Of a DNA stretch of 51,947 nt, positions 1 through 7,777 are shown one piece after another; position 1 is the stretch's first letter; each line of letters opens with the position of its first letter. This DNA is from Acidimicrobiaceae bacterium (GTDB taxonomy: Bacteria > Actinomycetota > Acidimicrobiia > Acidimicrobiales > RAAP-2). Where the stretch lies: positions 17,683-69,629 of the forward strand of contig PLQL01000016.1 in NCBI GenBank assembly GCA_003160115.1, read 5' to 3'. A program made the position numbers and the translations under genes. Below the pieces are notes generated by a model. It worked only from the letters and a program-made list of their open reading frames with translations, was not told the DNA's origin and searched no databases.

Positions 1-695
1 GAGAACGTGAAGATCGAACCCGCCACCACGCCGGGCAGGATCATCGGCATCAGGATCCGGCGAAAGGTAAACCAACTGCCCGCACCCAAGTCCGCCGAAG
101 CCTCAAGCAACGAGTCGGGAACCCGCTCGAAGGCGCCGTAGATGGGAACGATCATGAACGGCAGCCAGAGGTAGGAGAAGACGATCCACATCGCCACGTT
201 CGTATACGCGAGGTTGGTGACCGGCAGTCCCAGGTGCGACTCGAAGCTGGGCAACACGCCGTGGTTCGAGAGGATATTGATCCACGCGTAGACCCGAGCG
301 AGGTAGCTCGCCCACAGGGGCAAGAGGACGAGGGCGAGGAATATCTGGCGAGTACGACGCGACGCGATCTTCGCGATGAAGAAGGCGAAGGGCAGGGCGA
401 TGAGGGCGTCTGTGAGTGTGACCGCTATCGCCATCAACAGGGTTCGCACGATGATCGTGTGGTACACGGACTGGGTGAAGATCTGGGAGAAGTTCGACCA
501 CGTCCATTGATAGATGATGTTGCCGGTGAGCGAATTCGTGCTGAAGAACGCGGTGACCAGCAGAGCGACGAGTGACGCCAGGTAGATCACGAGGAACCAC
601 AGCAGGGGCGGCGAGAGTATGAGGGCGCCACGCAACCAGGGGCGACGCCACAGCGCCGCCCCTAGTCGTTGCCGGGTCCCTTCGCGAACGCTCAC
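1..695 (-). CDS. Polyamine-type ABC transporter permease (PotB-like), 3' end outside window
   Basis: This is the inner-membrane channel subunit of a spermidine/putrescine-type ABC importer. It is not in the ORF track because it runs off the left edge. Read from GTG 695 it gives MSVREGTRQRL, a first hydrophobic segment (ALILSPPLLWFLVIYLASLV), a periplasmic stretch, then LLMAIAVTLTDALIALPFAFFIA. Near the cut end is an EAA-type loop, LLEASADLGAGSWFTFRRIL, which in this family contacts the ATPase. The start codon lies 6 nt past the TAG of the binding-protein gene and in the same frame as that stop, so no earlier start is possible. It is the third gene of the potA-potD-potB-like unit; a PotC-like permease probably follows outside the window. 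Family assignment is firm; the exact substrate is inferred. Confidence 0.85.
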   Translation of the reverse strand, partial: MSVREGTRQRLGAALWRRPWLRGALILSPPLLWFLVIYLASLVALLVTAFFSTNSLTGNIIYQWTWSNFSQIFTQSVYHTIIVRTLLMAIAVTLTDALIALPFAFFIAKIASRRTRQIFLALVLLPLWASYLARVYAWINILSNHGVLPSFESHLGLPVTNLAYTNVAMWIVFSYLWLPFMIVPIYGAFERVPDSLLEASADLGAGSWFTFRRILMPMILPGVVAGSIFTF

Positions 696-701
696 GTGGG
701 T

Positions 702-1895
702 CTAGCCAGTGATCTGCGTCCAGGCCTGCTGCCACTGCGTGAAGGCCACACAATCGTTCTGCCCATTGTCACACGTCGACAGCGGCGTCTTCCAAAACTT
801 GATCGTCGAGAAGTACGACTCGGGCTCGTTCGCGTGGTACGCGGCGCAGCCGCCCGCCTGCAATTTATTCATGAGTGGGCACGCCAAAGTGTTGGCCGGC
901 GTCTCGCCGTAGGAGATGGCGTCCTCGGCTTGGATCTTGGGCGTGGACATGTAGGCCATCCACTTGTAGGCGCAGTTCGGGTGTGGCGCGTTGGCCGCGA
1001 GCATCCAGGTGTCAGCCCAACCGGTCGCCCCTTGCTTGGGGATGGTGTCGGCTACGGGAGCCTTGGCCGCCTGGAGCGTCGAGGTCTGGTAGGGCCACGC
1101 CGCGCCCACGACTGCTTCGCCGTTCTGGAACAAGGAAATCTCCTGGCTGGCGAGGTCCCAGTACTTCTTGACGAGCGGGTGCTCGGCCTTCAAGAGGTTG
1201 ACCGAGGCGTTGAACTGGGTCTGGGTCAATTCGTACGGGTCGGTGATTCCGAGACTCGGCTTGGCCGTCTCCAGGTAGAGCGCCGCGTCGGCGATCTGGA
1301 TCGGGTTGTCGGGGATGGTGATCCGACCTTTGTACGCCGAGTTGTACAGCACCGACCACGAGGCGGGCGGCGTCTTAAAGGTTTTGGTCGAGTAGAGCAG
1401 GACGTTCGGACCGAACTCGAAGCTCACGCCGTAGTGGTAACCGTTGATCGTGTTGAACGAAGGCGACTTCAAGAAGGGTTGGAATTCGCTCCACGACGGG
1501 ATGAGTTTGATGTTGATCGGTTTGACGTCACCGCCATAGATGAGTCGCAGGTCGGCGTCACCCGAAGCCGAAACGAGGTCCCACTGGTGTCCACCACCGT
1601 TTGCCATGAGCGAGACCATCTCACTCGATGAGCCGGCGTACTTGACGTTCACCTGACAGCCAGTCGTCGATTCGAACGGCTTCACCCACTGGGGCTGGGT
1701 GTAGCCCTCCCAAGCGATGATGTTGAGTGCGCCTTCGCTCTTACCTATAGAGCTTGGGGTTTTCATGCTCTGGGTGGGCGGAGTGCCCAACGCCGCTCCA
1801 GCCGAGCCGCCGAGAGCGATCGGCATGACGAAAACGCTGAGTAGCAGCGTTGTCGCTCCCGCGCTGAACCACTTCAGCCATCTGGTCTTAGTCAT
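702..1895 (-). CDS. Spermidine/putrescine-type ABC substrate-binding protein (PotD/SBP_bac_8-like)
   Basis: This extracytoplasmic binding protein delivers ligand to the adjacent permease. It has 397 residues. A positively charged start (MTKTRWLKW) and a hydrophobic core (LLLSVFVMPIAL) form a signal peptide, followed by a mature domain beginning near NIIAWEGYTQPQWVKPFE, typical of PotD-like proteins. ADAALYLETAKPSLGI and GAAWPYQTSTL match the ligand-cleft region of the family. There is no lipobox cysteine in the signal region, so it appears to be secreted by Sec rather than lipid-anchored, which is unusual for a Gram-positive binding protein. The start overlaps the end of the ATPase gene by 8 nt, implying translational coupling. 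The ligand could be another organic cation or small metabolite; only the family is clear. Confidence 0.88.
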   Translation of the reverse strand: MTKTRWLKWFSAGATTLLLSVFVMPIALGGSAGAALGTPPTQSMKTPSSIGKSEGALNIIAWEGYTQPQWVKPFESTTGCQVNVKYAGSSSEMVSLMANGGGHQWDLVSASGDADLRLIYGGDVKPINIKLIPSWSEFQPFLKSPSFNTINGYHYGVSFEFGPNVLLYSTKTFKTPPASWSVLYNSAYKGRITIPDNPIQIADAALYLETAKPSLGITDPYELTQTQFNASVNLLKAEHPLVKKYWDLASQEISLFQNGEAVVGAAWPYQTSTLQAAKAPVADTIPKQGATGWADTWMLAANAPHPNCAYKWMAYMSTPKIQAEDAISYGETPANTLACPLMNKLQAGGCAAYHANEPESYFSTIKFWKTPLSTCDNGQNDCVAFTQWQQAWTQITG

Positions 1896-2979
1896 GTTGC
1901 TCCTTTGTCAATGGTCCGGACTGATTCTCAGTGTCGGACGGTCCAGCTAGGGGGAAAGCGTCGGTGAGGTCCCAGGAAAGCGTGACCTCACTATCGGTCG
2001 GTAAGTCGTCGCCTGCGGCGCGCGCGCCCGCCGAACGGTTCTGACGCACCGCGGTCATGGTGCCTCCGTCACGTAGTTCGACGGTGAAGCGGGTGATCAT
2101 GCCGAGATAGGCGACGTCGACGATTCGTCCCTTCGTGCCGAGGCGACCTTTGGGCAGCGCACCGCTCGACAACTCGATCTTTTCCGGACGCAACACGGCC
2201 CGACCGTTCTTCGTCTCGACCACGTTGGAAGTGCCGACGAAGGAGGCGACGAATTCGGTCGCGGGCTGTTCGTAGACCTCGGTGGGGTGTCCCACTTGTT
2301 CGATGCGCCCGTCGCGAAACACCGCGAGGCGATCGCTCATCGTCAGTGCCTCTTCCTGGTCGTGGGTCACGTAGATGAACGTGATGCCCACCTGACGCTG
2401 GATTCGCTTGAGCTCGACTTGCATCTCCTGGCGAAGTTTGAGGTCAAGTGCGCCCAGTGGTTCGTCGAGCAGGAGGACCTCGGGCTCGTTGACTATCGCG
2501 CGCGCGAGAGCGACGCGTTGGCGCTGCCCTCCCGAGAGTTGGGCAGGCTTGCGCTGGGCGAATTCGCTCATTCGAACCATTGCGAGCACGGTGTCGATCC
2601 GTGCCGCGCGTTCGGCACGCGGCACCTTGCTAACGCGTAGCCCGTAGCCGACGTTGTCCTCGACGCTGAAGTGTGGAAAAAGGGCGTAGTCCTGGAACAC
2701 CGTATTGACGTTTCGTTGGTAGGGCGGGCGACCCGTGACGTCCTGGCCGTTAAGGGCGATGGTGCCGCCGTCGGGTACCTCGAAGCCGGCGATGAGGCGC
2801 AACAGGGTGGTCTTGCCCGAACCCGAGGGTCCGAGCATCGTGAAGAACTCGCCACGATGTACGTCGAGGTCGACGTCGTTGACCGCGACGTGCGACGCGA
2901 AACGTTTGGTGACGCCGCGCAGCGAGACGCCTTGTTCGGACGTCACGGCGACGTCGCGGGCGGGAGCGTCGTCGATCAT
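1888..2979 (-). CDS. potA: Polyamine-type ABC transporter ATP-binding protein (PotA-like)
   Basis: This cytoplasmic ATPase powers the importer encoded downstream. I start it at ATG 2979 (MIDDAPARDV), preceded by AAAGGA at good spacing; the track's extra 49 N-terminal residues look non-coding. The protein has 363 residues. Walker A GPSGSGKT lies at about 50-57, the Q-loop (VFQDYALFPH) near 96, the signature LSGGQRQR at 148-155, Walker B VLLLDEP at 168-174 and the H-loop histidine (THDQEEAL) near 206. A C-terminal TOBE-like segment (LRPEKIELSS onward) follows, as in PotA/FbpC/UgpC importer ATPases. The gene order ATPase, binding protein, permease with overlaps indicates one transcript. The symbol is by family resemblance; the substrate is not proven. 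Confidence 0.88.
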   Translation of the reverse strand: MIDDAPARDVAVTSEQGVSLRGVTKRFASHVAVNDVDLDVHRGEFFTMLGPSGSGKTTLLRLIAGFEVPDGGTIALNGQDVTGRPPYQRNVNTVFQDYALFPHFSVEDNVGYGLRVSKVPRAERAARIDTVLAMVRMSEFAQRKPAQLSGGQRQRVALARAIVNEPEVLLLDEPLGALDLKLRQEMQVELKRIQRQVGITFIYVTHDQEEALTMSDRLAVFRDGRIEQVGHPTEVYEQPATEFVASFVGTSNVVETKNGRAVLRPEKIELSSGALPKGRLGTKGRIVDVAYLGMITRFTVELRDGGTMTAVRQNRSAGARAAGDDLPTDSEVTLSWDLTDAFPLAGPSDTENQSGPLTKEQHD

Positions 2980-3372
2980 GTCGTTCCTTTGGCCCTCCGC
3001 CGAGGTCGAGTGATTCGGAGCGCGTCGTTTTCGACGTACCTCTCGCGGTTCGCAGGAGCGAACACTCGTACCAAGTCGTGACGCATGTTTTCGTGCACTC
3101 AGCACCCCCCGTGCTGGTGCCATCATAGGAGAAGAGTTTGGTCGGCGGCTGGAGAATGTCGCGGTAGTACGGTACGTCTATCGCGCGGGCGAGTGCCAGG
3201 ATTTCTTGAGTCATCTGATGACTTGAGTGTGACGGCGATCAGTGCATCATGCGGACACGTCCTTCCTCGAGCTGTTCGTCGTCCCGATGCTTCGCGGCGC
3301 TTCCGCTAAGGTGCGAGGGCACCTCTCGGTGCGCCACGCCCTCGAGTGTCCTCGCGTGGAGAAGGGTTCATC
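2980..3372. promoter_or_regulatory. Divergent intergenic region with a 15-bp palindrome
   Basis: This roughly 390-nt space separates the minus-strand transporter operon from the plus-strand reductase gene. I see no convincing gene here; the reading frames in the track are shadows or run into potA. At 3209-3223 lies AGTCATCTGATGACT, a perfect 7+1+7 palindrome that could be an operator for a dimeric regulator of one or both flanking units. The downstream gene has its own Shine-Dalgarno-like GAAGGG. No regulator gene is adjacent, so the cognate protein is unknown. Confidence 0.4.
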
Positions 3373-4032
3373 ATGAAAATAGGCATTATTGGTGCGGGCA
3401 ATATCGGTGGAACGCTGACCCGTCGCTTCAGCGAACTCGGTCACCACGTCGCGGTCGCCAACTCGCGCGGGCCCGAGACGTTACGCGAGCTCGCTCTGGA
3501 GACGGGAGCGACCGCCGTGAGCGTCGAACAGGCCGCGCTGGACGCCGACGTTGTCGTGGTCACGATTCCTGAGAACAAGGTGCCGAATCTGCCAGTTGGT
3601 TTTCTCGACGGGGCCGCCAAGAACGTCGTGGTGATCGACACCGGTAACTACTACCCCCAGCAGCGCGACGGTCGGATCGCCGAGATTGAGGACGGCATGA
3701 CCGAGAGTCGTTGGGTCGCCAACCAGATTGGCTATCCGGTGGTTAAGGCGTTCAACGGGATCCAGGCTCTGCACCTGCTCTCGCACGGCAAGCCCGAAGG
3801 GACGCCGCATCGTATCGCATTGCCGGTGGCGGGCGACGACGGGCGCGCCAAGCGCGTCGTCATGGACCTGGTGAACCAACTCGGTTTTGACCCGGTCGAC
3901 GCGGGAGGGCTCGACGACTCGTGGCGCCAAGAGCCAGGTAGCCCCGTCTACGGGCGCGACTTCGACGCCGACGGCGTTCGCCTGGCGCTCACCGAGGCGG
4001 TGCACGTGCGTAGCCCCGAGTGGCGAGCGTAA
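3373..4032 (+). CDS. F420-dependent NADP oxidoreductase family protein
   Basis: This protein likely moves hydride between reduced deazaflavin F420 and NADP, or is a paralogue with a related role. It has 219 residues from ATG 3373, preceded by GAAGGG; the track's nine-residue extension lacks a ribosome site. The N-terminus MKIGIIGAGNIGGTL is a Rossmann nucleotide loop, and VAVANSRGPETL after the second strand carries the S-R pair that typically binds the NADP 2'-phosphate. VIDTGNYYPQQRDG and VKAFNGIQALHLL are typical of the F420_oxidored family as used in actinobacteria and archaea. A Ddn-family deazaflavin protein elsewhere in the window supports F420 in this organism. Some family members act on other substrates, so the exact reaction is inferred. 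Confidence 0.75.
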   Translation: MKIGIIGAGNIGGTLTRRFSELGHHVAVANSRGPETLRELALETGATAVSVEQAALDADVVVVTIPENKVPNLPVGFLDGAAKNVVVIDTGNYYPQQRDGRIAEIEDGMTESRWVANQIGYPVVKAFNGIQALHLLSHGKPEGTPHRIALPVAGDDGRAKRVVMDLVNQLGFDPVDAGGLDDSWRQEPGSPVYGRDFDADGVRLALTEAVHVRSPEWRA

Positions 4033-4124
4033 TTCGACATCGATAGATCCGTGAACCAGAGCAATCGGACGAGCGCGTACCTGCTCACCGTCTTCCGCTT
4101 CACACCACTCACCAAGGAGATTCC

Positions 4125-4913
4125 ATGATTCTTGACCTCTTTAGCCTCGAGGGCAAGGTTGCCGTTCTCACCGGCGCTGGACGCGGCATTGGCGCCGCGA
4201 GCGCACTCGCGCTCGCCGAGTGCGGAGCAAATGTCGTCATCGCCTCACGCACGCAGTCTGACCTCGACGAGGTCGCGGCCAAGGTCGCGCGCACCGGTCA
4301 ACGAGCGGTCACGGTCGCGGGTGACCTCGCGGACCTGGACGTGTTGCGTTCGCTCGTGACGCGCGCGAACGAGGAGTTCGGACGCCTGGACGTGGTGGTA
4401 AACAACCTCGGCGGTGCGATTCCTCTGCCGTTTTTGGACACGAGCCCCGAATACCTCGAAGAGGCGTTTCACTTCAACGTGACCACGGCGCACGCGCTCA
4501 ACCTCGCCGCGGTGCCACTGATGCTCGAGAACGGCGGCGGTTCGATCGTGAATATCTCTTCGGTGATGGGCCGAGTCGCGGGGCGTGGTTACAGTGCCTA
4601 CGGCGCGACGAAGGCGGCGCTCTCGCACTACACCCGATTGGTATCGAAAGACCTCGCGCCTCGCATCCGCGTGAACGCCATCGCCGCTGGTTCGACCGCG
4701 ACGTCGGCGCTGGAGATTGTGACGTCGACGCCTGAACTCAAGTCGATGATGGAGGACCTCACGCCGCTGCACCGTATTGCCGATCCCGAGGAGATTGCCG
4801 CCGGGGTGCTGTACCTGGCCTCGCCCGCCGGGGCGTTCCTGACCGGCAAGGTGCTTGAAATCGACGGGGGAACCGACATCCCGAGCCTCGATTTCGGCTT
4901 GGCGGATCTGTAG
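4125..4913 (+). CDS. Short-chain dehydrogenase/reductase, classical SDR
   Basis: This is a cytoplasmic NAD(P)-dependent oxidoreductase of 262 residues. The cofactor loop TGAGRGIG is at 16-23, the structural NNLGG at 93-97, the catalytic serine in NISS near 145, and the YxxxK pair as Tyr159/Lys163 within YSAYGATK. The C-terminus ([21 protein letters not shown], then GKVLEIDGG) is the usual end of 7-alpha-hydroxysteroid/3-oxoacyl-reductase-like SDRs. ATG 4125 is preceded by AAGGAG. The residue after the second strand is Ser-Arg (VIASRTQ), suggesting NADP preference. The gene sits alone between the F420 reductase and the prenyl synthase, with no substrate hint from context. Confidence 0.85.
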   Translation: MILDLFSLEGKVAVLTGAGRGIGAASALALAECGANVVIASRTQSDLDEVAAKVARTGQRAVTVAGDLADLDVLRSLVTRANEEFGRLDVVVNNLGGAIPLPFLDTSPEYLEEAFHFNVTTAHALNLAAVPLMLENGGGSIVNISSVMGRVAGRGYSAYGATKAALSHYTRLVSKDLAPRIRVNAIAAGSTATSALEIVTSTPELKSMMEDLTPLHRIADPEEIAAGVLYLASPAGAFLTGKVLEIDGGTDIPSLDFGLADL

Positions 4914-4988
4914 GGCGAGCGTCCGCGAATACTCGCATCGCGAACTAACATCTCACTGACGTCACGATTTCACACGATGGAGAGGTCA

Positions 4989-5768
4989 ATGGCCCTTCGA
5001 CGCACCCTGTATCGCTACTACGAGCACCGTTTGGAGAGTTCGCTTCCCGCGGATCGGCTGCCCCAGCACGTCGGGGTCATTCTCGACGGACATCGCCGTT
5101 TCGCTCGCGAGGCGACCGACGGTGAGTACCGGGCTAGTTACGAAGCGGGAATGGCCAAGCTCGAAGAACTGATCGGGTGGTGTGCGGACTTGAAGATCGG
5201 TGCGGTGACCGCCTGGGTGCTCTCGACCGAGAACTTGCGCCGACCTACGGCCGAATTGGAACCGTACTTCGAGGTGCTCACCGAGCTGTTCAATCGAATG
5301 CCGAAACTAGCCGAGCGACTCCACTTCACGCTCACGGTCAGTGGCAGTCTGGACTTGTTGCCCCCGACGCTGGTCCTGGCGGCGAAGCAGGCCGTCGAAC
5401 AGGTCGCCCAGATGGGCAAAGCACCGATGAGCATCAATATCGCCCTTTGTTACGGGGGACGTCAAGAAGTGGTGGACGCGTGCCGCTCGCTAGTGACCGA
5501 TTTGCTCGCCGAGGGTGTGGCGCCCGAGAACCTGGCTGAATCGATCGACGCGAAGGGTCTCGCGGGCAACCTCTACGCGGCCGATCTGCCCGACACCGAC
5601 CTCGTCATTCGCACGAGTGGTGAATCGCGACTTTCGGGTTTTCTCCTGTGGCAGTCCGCGTTCGCCGAGTTCGCCTTCGTCGACCCGTATTGGCCAGCCT
5701 TTCGCAAGGTCGACCTGTTGCGCGCGTTACGTGACTTCACGCGTCGCGACCGACGCTTCGGGGCCTAA
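4989..5768 (+). CDS. Short-chain Z-isoprenyl diphosphate synthase (UppS/Rv1086-like)
   Basis: This cis-prenyltransferase extends allylic diphosphates with isopentenyl diphosphate for lipid carriers. I choose ATG 4989 over 4977 because GGAGAGG lies between them at proper spacing; this gives 259 residues. The catalytic aspartate is in ILDGHRRFAR near residue 33, STENLRRP follows at about 79-86, and RTSGESRLSGFLLWQSAFAE near 210 holds the diphosphate-binding arginines and the metal-site glutamate. The first motif departs from the usual MDGNGRWA (His in place of Asn, Arg in place of Gly). A long N-terminal arm (MALRRTLYRYYEHRLE) resembles the actinobacterial Z-farnesyl type. Whether the product is C15 or longer cannot be read from sequence. 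Confidence 0.85.
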   Translation: MALRRTLYRYYEHRLESSLPADRLPQHVGVILDGHRRFAREATDGEYRASYEAGMAKLEELIGWCADLKIGAVTAWVLSTENLRRPTAELEPYFEVLTELFNRMPKLAERLHFTLTVSGSLDLLPPTLVLAAKQAVEQVAQMGKAPMSINIALCYGGRQEVVDACRSLVTDLLAEGVAPENLAESIDAKGLAGNLYAADLPDTDLVIRTSGESRLSGFLLWQSAFAEFAFVDPYWPAFRKVDLLRALRDFTRRDRRFGA

Positions 5769-5830
5769 CTGATCGTTTTGTGACATTCGGCCCTAGCGCG
5801 CCGGCGCGATGCTACTTACTCTGAGAATTA

Positions 5831-5878
5831 GGAGCGCTCTCGTTGGCGCACACTGAGCCGCAAGCGCTCCGAAGGAGG
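5831..5878 (+). promoter_or_regulatory. Structured 5' leader of hsp20, possible SD-sequestering switch
   Basis: Immediately upstream of the Hsp20 start, GGAGCGCT (5831-5838) can pair perfectly with AGCGCTCC (5863-5870). The last four bases of that right arm, CTCC, can instead pair with GGAG of the Shine-Dalgarno (5874-5877) across a GAA loop. The two pairings exclude each other, so one exposes and the other hides the ribosome site. This is only a candidate RNA thermometer or leader switch; no CIRCE or HAIR heat-shock operator is visible. Confidence 0.35.
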
Positions 5879-5882
5879 CTGC

Positions 5883-6332
5883 ATGATGGTTTCCAAGAGT
5901 CAGTTGCAGGAACTTGACGTTCCCTTTTTGAATAATCTGAACTGGCCCTCGTGGCCGCGATTTGACGACATGTTTCGTGACGTCGAGTGGCGTCGGCCCT
6001 TCAAGATTGAAGAGTGCCACGAGGACAACGTCATGGTGATTCGTGCCGAACTGCCCGGAGTGGACCCCGAAAGGGACGTTCAGGTCGACGTGGTCGATGA
6101 CCAACTGGTGATTACGGCACAGAAATCCGAGTCACACGAGAAGAGTGCACGTCACGTGCACCACAGCGAATTCCGTTACGGATCAATGACCAGAAGCGTT
6201 TCGATGCCCAAGGGTGTCGACGAGTCAATGATATCGGCGACCTACAAGGACGGTGTTCTTGAAGTCCGGGTTGCGATGCCTGCAGCATCCGTGATGGAAG
6301 AAGGACACCGGGTGCCGATTAAGAGGGTGTAG
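5883..6332 (+). CDS. Hsp20-family small heat shock protein
   Basis: This is an ATP-independent holdase that binds unfolding proteins in the cytoplasm. It has 149 residues: a short N-terminal arm rich in aromatic residues (NNLNWPSWPRFDDMF), then the alpha-crystallin domain from about residue 40 (FKIEECHEDNVMVIRAELPGV) to 140. Typical elements are AELPGVDPE, the SESHEKSARHVHHSEFRYGSM loop, and KDGVLEVRV, where bacterial members have GVLxIxxP. It ends in VPIKRV, which carries the C-terminal I-x-I/V-like anchor. AAGGAGG precedes tandem ATGs at 5883 and 5886. It is flanked upstream by a leader with alternative pairings (see separate entry), suggesting post-transcriptional control. Confidence 0.9.
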   Translation: MMVSKSQLQELDVPFLNNLNWPSWPRFDDMFRDVEWRRPFKIEECHEDNVMVIRAELPGVDPERDVQVDVVDDQLVITAQKSESHEKSARHVHHSEFRYGSMTRSVSMPKGVDESMISATYKDGVLEVRVAMPAASVMEEGHRVPIKRV

Positions 6333-6468
6333 TCGGCACACGGTGAAAGTCGGTCCGAGGCACGCCGATAGGACGGTGTGGGTTGCGCGAAGTGGCGTGG
6401 CCCGCACCGTTTCGCGTGGCGACTCAGCACCCCTTGACCCGAGGACGTCGTTCTGGTGGAGTAGACGG

Positions 6469-6903
6469 GTGCACGAGACCGACGAGGATATTGCCCAGTT
6501 ACAGATGCTCTTGGACGAGAGCGATGAGCGGGAAGGTAGCCACCTGCGCGAAGTGCTCACGGCCGAGCGTCGTCTAAGCGCGCGCACCACGTGCGATCGC
6601 TTGGTCGGCATGCGCCTGCTGGCCCTGGCAACGGTGAGTGGCGACGGGCGCCCTTTGGTGGGGCCCGTCGACGGCATCTTCTTTCGAGGTTCGTTTCACT
6701 TCAGTTCCTCGCCTGATTCGTTGCGGGTGCGTCACATCCGCGCGCGGCCCTGTGTGAACGCGACCCACCTGCCCGGCGAGGAGTTCGCGGTCACCGTGCA
6801 CGGCGTCGCCGAGATTCTCGACGTCACCGCACCACAGCACGCGCAACTGCGCGAGACTATTCTGAACATTTGCACACCTTCGTACGGGAAAGACTGGTAC
6901 TAA
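6469..6903 (+). CDS. Pyridoxamine 5'-phosphate oxidase-fold (PPOX) protein
   Basis: This is a small flavin/F420-binding split-barrel protein of 144 residues when started at GTG 6469, which has GGAG seven bases upstream. The track's start at 6343 lacks a ribosome site and its first 42 residues look non-coding. LLALATVSGDGRPLVGPVDGIFF near 40-65 is the typical first strand pair of PPOX proteins, followed by FHFSSSPDSLRVRHIRARPCVNATH. Members include F420-dependent reductases and haem-binding proteins; the substrate here is not evident. It starts 137 nt after hsp20. Confidence 0.7.
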   Translation: MHETDEDIAQLQMLLDESDEREGSHLREVLTAERRLSARTTCDRLVGMRLLALATVSGDGRPLVGPVDGIFFRGSFHFSSSPDSLRVRHIRARPCVNATHLPGEEFAVTVHGVAEILDVTAPQHAQLRETILNICTPSYGKDWY

Positions 6904-6976
6904 TGCCTCCAGGCGAATGTCGTGATGCCAATCCAGGCGCGTCGGATGTTCACGTTTCACCTGGAATGAACATCGA

Positions 6977-7093
6977 CTACTTCTTTCGCACGGCCCGCTT
7001 GGCCTTTGTGACCTGTTGGCGGATCTTGTCACGCAAGCCCTCTTTCACCTTACGTACCTCGCGTCTCAAGTGATGGTTCTGGGCCCTAATCAC
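6977..7093 (-). CDS. Doubtful small basic helical ORF
   Basis: A 38-codon frame from GTG 7093 encodes a strongly basic, helical peptide (HHLRREVRKVKEGLRDKIRQQ, ending KRAVRKK). The same frame stays open upstream, through the 7129-7168 hairpin, back to the TAG of the secreted-protein gene at 7178. There is no clear ribosome site, and it could be the decayed tail of an older gene. It was too short for the track. The 270-nt stretch 6904-7177 otherwise holds only the terminator. Confidence 0.2.
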   Translation of the reverse strand: MIRAQNHHLRREVRKVKEGLRDKIRQQVTKAKRAVRKK

Positions 7094-7128
7094 TTGAGCG
7101 CTTCGGCGGTTCGCGAACTCAAAGTGAG

Positions 7129-7168
7129 ACAACAAGAAGAGGGAGCCTACGCTCCCTCTTCTTGTTGT
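7129..7168. terminator. Perfect 18-bp hairpin terminator
   Basis: ACAACAAGAAGAGGGAGC (7129-7146), loop CTAC, then the exact complement (7151-7168). It lies 9 nt past the stop of the minus-strand secreted-protein gene, and the minus-strand 3' arm is pyrimidine-rich (CTCTTCTTGTTGT), consistent with intrinsic termination on that strand. It could also stop transcription coming from the PPOX gene on the plus strand. Confidence 0.8.
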
Positions 7169-7177
7169 CGGCCGCGC

Positions 7178-7777
7178 CTACGAAGGCTGACCGGGATTCG
7201 CCGGTGGGGGACCGAGCGCTGTGAGCGCATTCGCGTGCGCTGTGGTCGCTTCACCCACCGAGGTCTCAAGGGCCCCGCGAGCCGCCTCGCGCTCGATAGC
7301 CGTCGTGGCCGCCGCCAGAGCTGCCGCGTAGGTGGACTGGGCCGCTACCACCGAGGCGCGGAAGGTCTCGTTGATGCTCTGGAAACTAGTTACCCACACC
7401 GTGCCGTTGAAACCGGCCGGTGGCGAAGGTGGATCACCCGCTCCGGTGATCGCGCTCACGCGCAGGTTCAACGCCACCACCAGTGAGGCATCCAGCGCGG
7501 CGAGAGCCGCCTGACGTTCAGCCTTGGTCGTGGCGACCTGAAGGGCCGCCTGGTAGGTCGCTCGCGCGCTCTGGACTGACTGGTGGTAAGTGGTGTTGAT
7601 CGCTTCGAGTCCCTGCACGTAGGTCTTCCACTGTGCCTTGAACGCGGTCCAGGCGGTTGGCGTGGTCGTGGACGAGGCGTGCGAGGTGGGTGACGCGAAC
7701 GCTATCGCGGGAACACTGACACCGAGTCCGGCGACTAGGGCCAGGGCGGTGAGTGACTTGATCATGGTGTGCTTCAT
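7178..7777 (-). CDS. Secreted alanine-rich helical protein of unknown function
   Basis: This is an exported protein of 199 residues starting at ATG 7777 with AAAGGAG upstream (the track used an earlier TTG). The signal peptide is MKHTMIKSLTALALVAGLGVSV followed by an AFA-S-type cleavage region. The mature part is rich in Ala and Thr and holds two similar helical modules: YHQSVQSARATYQAALQVATTKAERQ and FRASVVAAQSTYAAALAAATTAIERE. This looks like an internal duplication of about 90 residues separated by a Pro-Gly linker (GAGDPPSPPAGFNG). It ends in a Pro-rich tail. I do not recognise the family. A strong terminator follows. Confidence 0.7.
   Translation of the reverse strand: MKHTMIKSLTALALVAGLGVSVPAIAFASPTSHASSTTTPTAWTAFKAQWKTYVQGLEAINTTYHQSVQSARATYQAALQVATTKAERQAALAALDASLVVALNLRVSAITGAGDPPSPPAGFNGTVWVTSFQSINETFRASVVAAQSTYAAALAAATTAIEREAARGALETSVGEATTAHANALTALGPPPANPGQPS

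Noticed and set aside
103-753. 216-aa minus-strand ORF in the track
   Set aside because: It overlaps the permease and binding-protein genes in another frame, is rich in Arg/His/Pro and has no membrane pattern; the permease frame is clearly the real one.
669-1631. 320-aa plus-strand ORF
   Set aside because: Antisense shadow of the binding-protein gene; Arg/Gly/Val-rich composition typical of reversed GC-rich coding sequence.
2750-3214. 154-aa minus ORF beginning MTQEILALARAIDVPYYRD
   Set aside because: The first 40 residues look protein-like, but the frame runs into potA out of frame, and there is no ribosome site; kept only as part of the intergenic description.
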